DNA of 64,000 nt, taken from NCBI RefSeq assembly GCF_013373865.1, contig NC_050467.1, positions 25,194,996 through 25,258,995 on the forward strand. Reading direction: 5' to 3'. Numbering within the stretch: the first letter of the stretch is position 1; each line of letters begins with the position of its first letter. A model generated the notes under the pieces. The model was not told the origin of the DNA. It saw only the letters and a list, made by a program, of their open reading frames with translations, and made no database searches. Source of the stretch: Monomorium pharaonis. Taxonomy: Eukaryota > Arthropoda > Insecta > Hymenoptera > Formicidae. Below, one piece after another: positions 60,280-64,000 of this stretch. The position numbers and the translations under genes are program-made.

Positions 60280-60408
60280 TCCCAGATAGCAGAGAGAGTT
60301 CAAAGAGAACTCAATTGTATGTCACTAATTATGAATTCTTTTTGAGATGCAAAAGAATTCTTTTTACAAAAAGTTGAGTTCTTTTTGAACTCTTTGTGCT
60401 ATCTGGGA
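60280..60408. mobile_element. Non-autonomous DNA transposon (MITE), 129 bp, intact ends
   Basis: The ends TCCCAGATAGCA (60280-60291) and TGCTATCTGGGA (60397-60408) are exact reverse complements. The terminal inverted repeats extend to 35 bp (60280-60314 and 60374-60408) with 32 of 35 positions matching. Inside, GAATTCTTTT (60333-60342) and AAAAGAATTC (60351-60360) form a second inverted repeat, so the whole strand folds into a long hairpin. A perfect 5-bp duplication TGATA flanks it. It has no coding capacity and would need a transposase from elsewhere. AT-rich, it lies in CpG-rich DNA, as expected of an insertion. The 5-bp duplication and CCCAGATAGC terminus do not let me name the superfamily with confidence. 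Confidence 0.9.
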
Positions 60409-60413
60409 TGATA
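60409..60413. repeat. Target-site duplication, right copy (TGATA)
   Basis: TGATA directly after the right end of the MITE. Perfect identity with the left copy suggests a fairly recent insertion. Confidence 0.8.
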
Positions 60414-61357
60414 TCAGGAAGTCGTAACGTAAGTGCGAATAGCGGTAGCCTCACGGGCCATTTCCTTCGACTGTGTTAAATGACGCGCACGCAAGTGCCG
60501 CGAAAAACGATCGGCACGGGCCCAATTAGCGGACCGATCGCCAATATATTAAACTAAGCGCGCGAGGTGAATCGAATCGCGCCTTACATCGTCGGGGAGC
60601 GCGACCGCTTAATCTTCCGCGATCTGGCACATAGGTACGGTCGCGCGGATCGTGTAATCTGCAATTCTAGAGCGGAATAGATTCCTACTAGCTCCCGCTT
60701 CGAGTTTTCTTTTTTTACAGGAAATTACGAGTGCATTCGAGTGTTACAAAGGCCGGCAGCTCGCGCTCTCTGTACGTGTGTTCCTCCCTCCCTCCCGGCG
60801 AGGCGAGGAAAACGCGCTTCTGGGTCGATTAACGGGGCCGTTCAACCCTCTCCTTCCCTCCGCGAAAATAGCGATCGGCGCGATAAGCGCGATTTTGTGG
60901 ATATTTAATACATGTCGGAGCCGATACGAGAGCGGCGATCGCGCGAGGCGATAGCCACATATCGGAGCAGCATTTCCGCAGTAATTACACTGATCGCCCG
61001 ATACGTCTTGATACCGCGGCGCTGGGAGTTCTTAATCGCCAGGCTCTAATTGCACAGGTGTTTATGCTGGTCGCTAAATTCCGAACGGCATCAGGCCGGC
61101 CGCGTTGAGCTCTGGCGCGCGCATGCAGGGCGCCCCCGGGTATTACGATTGCGGAATATGATCGTCTGTAAGTGCAATCTTTACACGATTAATATTTAAT
61201 TCCACGCGCAATTTAATGGAAGCCGCATTCTAGGACGCGAAACTCCTAGTACTGTTTTATTATCGATAATAACATCTTTCCTTCGCACTCGATAGCTAAT
61301 CGACGTAACACAAAACATTACGATATTTTCTGAAGATACTCCACCGCTGTATAAGCA

Positions 61358-61375
61358 TTTTTTTTTTTTTTTTTT
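61358..61375. repeat. T18 homopolymer
   Basis: Longest single-base run in the window. No retroelement body with a poly(A) tail was recognised on the minus strand beside it. Confidence 0.95.
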
Positions 61376-61845
61376 GTTGAGTCGCAGCGTAATGAGGCGT
61401 ACGATTGAGCGGCCGACGATATCGTAATTCGACTCTCGAGCCAACGAGAAACGAAGGCCGCGAGAGTTTCGACGAGAGTACGGGTGCGCCGTCGCCATCA
61501 GCCCAGCCGTCATTTTTCACGTCGGCACAACAAATGGTGGTGTTTACCGAGGATTTATACGTACGCGTGGGTGTCGTTTCCATTTTTACGCCCGCCAGTT
61601 CGGCGGTTTACGCCACGAGGAGTACGTACGCGCACCCTACACACATACACACACTCGGACACACCCGGGGGACTCCCCCGTACGTGCTTGTCAATTGCGT
61701 GGCGATGCGGGGTTCACGATTGGATAACGCGAGGTTGCAATGCTATCGAGCTTCGATTATTGGTTAGACACGGGGTTGGTGGGCGAGGCTGGAGGCAGCA
61801 TTTGCAGACGGCATACACCCGCACCCGTTCCCGTTCGTGTTCTCC

Positions 61846-61880
61846 CTCTCTTTCTCTCTCTCTCTCTCTTTCTTTCTTTT
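61846..61880. repeat. (CT)n-rich simple repeat
   Basis: CT units followed by CTTT units. Confidence 0.93.
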
Positions 61881-63182
61881 CTTATTTCGTTCCTCTCGTC
61901 TCGCTCCTCTTTATCTTCTCCGTCGGTTCCATCCTCGTGGCCTTCGCCTCTCGCGCGAGATGTAGGACCAAAACGAGCACCCAATTAACCAACAATCCGA
62001 AACAATTTGGTCGCTCAGATGGTATCTCGGCGCGAAGCGAGGCCGCTGGACCGAGGGTATCTCGAAACCTTAAGCCCGTACTCACACATCGGAGACTCAG
62101 ACCGGTATTACCGCAATCCAAACGTATTATTCGTCCCCGTAGCGCGAACAAATACCCGTTGAAACGTATCATTTATACATTATCATCGTACAAGATATTG
62201 ATAAGAATTACGCGTTGCGTTATATAATTCAATTTCATTAATTAACAACTTGCATTCTAATACAAAGTCACAGTGAAGAAAATGCTACGTTAACTTCAAG
62301 TTGATATTTGTTCGTGCAGGTAAGGGGTGACTTCTCGGTAATTTCGAGGCGCGGAATTACGCCGCCGAGAGGTTCCCACATCCTAGCGCGAATATTATCG
62401 AGCGCGCATAATCCTCCGTATCCGGCTACTCTGCCATTCGTCGATCTTTAACCCTTCCGTTAAACGCGCGCATTCTCGGAGAATTTCCCCTTTTGCGATC
62501 TCGCGAAAGCGACGCGAGCGAGATACGGGGGAGATGCATTCGTGCATAAGCGCAGTTCGACGAGGGTCGCAGGGAGGGAATGAGAAAGAGTGAAGAGGAA
62601 AGAAGATTTCAGCCGTAGGTGGAGGCGCGCACCTACTTCCACCGGCGTGCATCTCAACGCCGATAGGCCGAGAGCTCTCTTTGCACGCTTATTACCCTAA
62701 TATCAGTACTTAACACACTGTTGCCCGCACATATTCGTCGTTTATTTGCCGTGGCAACGACCGGGTGTCCCGTTTTACCTGACGATGACTCTACCGCGAC
62801 GTCAGACATGGATGCAAACTCGGCTATCTCTCCTCTTCCTCTTTTTTGCTTTTCTGCGCTGCGATCCAAATGGATGATCCTAACGTAATTACAAGTCTGA
62901 TAAATTAACATAATGACAAACAGTGTGCAGCAAAGTAGAAATGCTCGAACAACACGGCGTGGTAGGAAATCTTCGGAAGTTTGTACACGCGATATATCGT
63001 TAATGATCGAGCGAACATTTACATTTGATGTTTGTAATTATTTGTTAAGGAGACGCGGAAATTACACGAATATGTCGGGTAATGCCGGATCCGAATTGAC
63101 GATCGCGATTCGAAAGAAATTCGAATTCCACGGAACGATCTTATCCGCGGTCGAAGAACGGGAATTATCATAACGTTACTGC

Positions 63183-63365
63183 CAATTTCAAGTGAGACGG
63201 TCGAGACGGGAGACGAAGAGAAAAGAAAGAGCAGAGCCAGATCGGAATGAGAAAGACCGAGAGAAAGAGCAGAGGAGATCGGGAGAAAGAAAGAGGAAGA
63301 CAAAAGGAGGAAAGAGAAGGTGCACGAGAGGAAGAAACGAGACAAGGACCGCGTCGAACGTTTCG
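63183..63365. repeat. Purine-rich low-complexity DNA
   Basis: The + strand is mainly G and A, with GAGAAAGA-type units; not a perfect tandem array. Confidence 0.85.
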
Positions 63366-63740
63366 CTCTAGGCACCCGGTATATAGATCGGCCGTAGCTG
63401 GCCCAATGGCGTGGCGTTCTCGGCAGATAATTATCACTAACCATCAGCTATTTGCGAGGAATGGCTGATAATTGCTACGTTGTTGAGCCTCTGCCGAGCG
63501 ATAACCTGCCTAGGACTCCTTTTAGACGAGCAGCTCTCTCGCGCAGTCACTACAACCTCCGGGGCCCTAAGGCCCCACGGAATCCTCTCATGGCCTTTTA
63601 TTTTACTTTCCTCTCTTCTCTTTTCGTTCTTCTGCTCGCGCGCAGGACTTTACTTCGCGTGGCGTTTTGGCTCGGTTGCAAGCCGAAACGTCCAGGATAT
63701 ACTGACGTTCTCGCAACGTTATTTCTATCAAATTTCTAAA

Positions 63741-64000
63741 ATAAAACAATTTTTTATTTTTTAAATTAAATTGGAATTTTCACAAAGCGGAAATGGATAC
63801 CATTTTGTTCCTACCAATGTAGATTAATTTTAATCTCGGTTTATTTGATCTTTTTTCTAATTTTTAGGAATAGTGAGGGAAAAAGATATGCAGTAAATTA
63901 AACTTTTTCTTCTCTAGTATCAGCTTTATTTTTTAAAACAAATTTTATTAAAAAGAAAACATAATTGTATTAATTAAGATATTTTCTCTGTGAATTTACG
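63741..64000. other. AT-rich DNA to the window edge
   Basis: AT-rich and stop-dense; no feature seen. Confidence 0.8.

Larger units (their letters stand above)
59861..61170. other. CpG-rich block that carries a MITE insertion
   Basis: Dense CpG-rich sequence with GATC, GCGCGC and AATTAG-type motifs but few long frames. The AT-rich MITE at 60280-60408 interrupts it. No gene recognised. Confidence 0.65.
61171..63740. other. Mixed CpG-rich and low-complexity DNA
   Basis: CpG-rich at 61380-61820 and 61920-62160, AT-rich at 62190-62300, CpG-rich at 62310-62900, purine-rich (+) at 63180-63365, then mixed. The 247-codon frame at 61484-62227 (begins GTG) runs through a CT tract and has no known domain. 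The 141-codon frame at 63019-63444 (minus) is a Ser/Leu/Phe readout of purine-rich DNA. No gene recognised. Confidence 0.6.

Noticed and set aside
61484..62227. 247-codon open frame on the + strand
   Set aside because: Begins with GTG, passes through a CT repeat, is Arg/Ser-rich and has no known domain.

Overview
This 64 kb window looks like nuclear DNA from an animal, most likely an insect and plausibly an ant, bee or wasp. The reasons are compositional. CpG-rich blocks (in 49741-49800 I count 9 CpG against 4 GpC) alternate every 0.5-3 kb with strongly AT-rich blocks. Dinucleotide and trinucleotide microsatellites are abundant, with (CT)n/(GA)n the commonest. There are no operons, ribosome-binding sites or closely packed long reading frames. 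The organism call is an inference; no diagnostic gene was found.

I recognise no protein-coding gene, tRNA, rRNA, spliceosomal RNA, conserved microRNA or CRISPR array. The longest open frames (188-248 codons) lie in CpG-rich or strand-asymmetric low-complexity DNA. Those I checked mostly begin at GTG or TTG rather than ATG, and none shows a domain I know. The window is best described as intergenic DNA or part of very long introns. Short exons, UTRs and lncRNA exons cannot be excluded by eye. The most exon-like segment ends at a consensus splice donor at 58954, exactly where CpG-rich sequence gives way to AT-rich sequence.

Layout: 1-2450 mixed; 2451-5360 CpG-rich; 5361-9500 alternating; 9501-14230 CpG-rich with an acidic-codon-like repeat (9875) and a 77-bp (CT)n tract (12002); 14231-16600 the longest AT-rich block; 16601-20000 mostly CpG-rich; 20001-22260 AT-rich; 22261-25760 CpG-rich with a cluster of hairpins near 23 kb; 25761-38000 alternating; 38001-41780 strand-asymmetric purine or pyrimidine DNA around a CpG-rich core; 41781-49500 mostly AT-rich with islands; 49501-52330 CpG-rich with long (CTT)n and (GAC)n; 52331-59860 mixed; 59861-61170 CpG-rich and carrying the clearest mobile element; 61171-64000 mixed, ending AT-rich.

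The best-supported discrete object is a 129-bp non-autonomous DNA transposon (MITE) at 60280-60408, with 35-bp terminal inverted repeats and an intact 5-bp target-site duplication. Other structure worth checking: several perfect palindromes and short hairpins, two copies of GCCATCTTGGC in CpG-rich blocks, a GAN-codon tract with varied third bases, and a 0.5-kb purine-rich frame with few stops. I found no evidence of a new multi-gene system.
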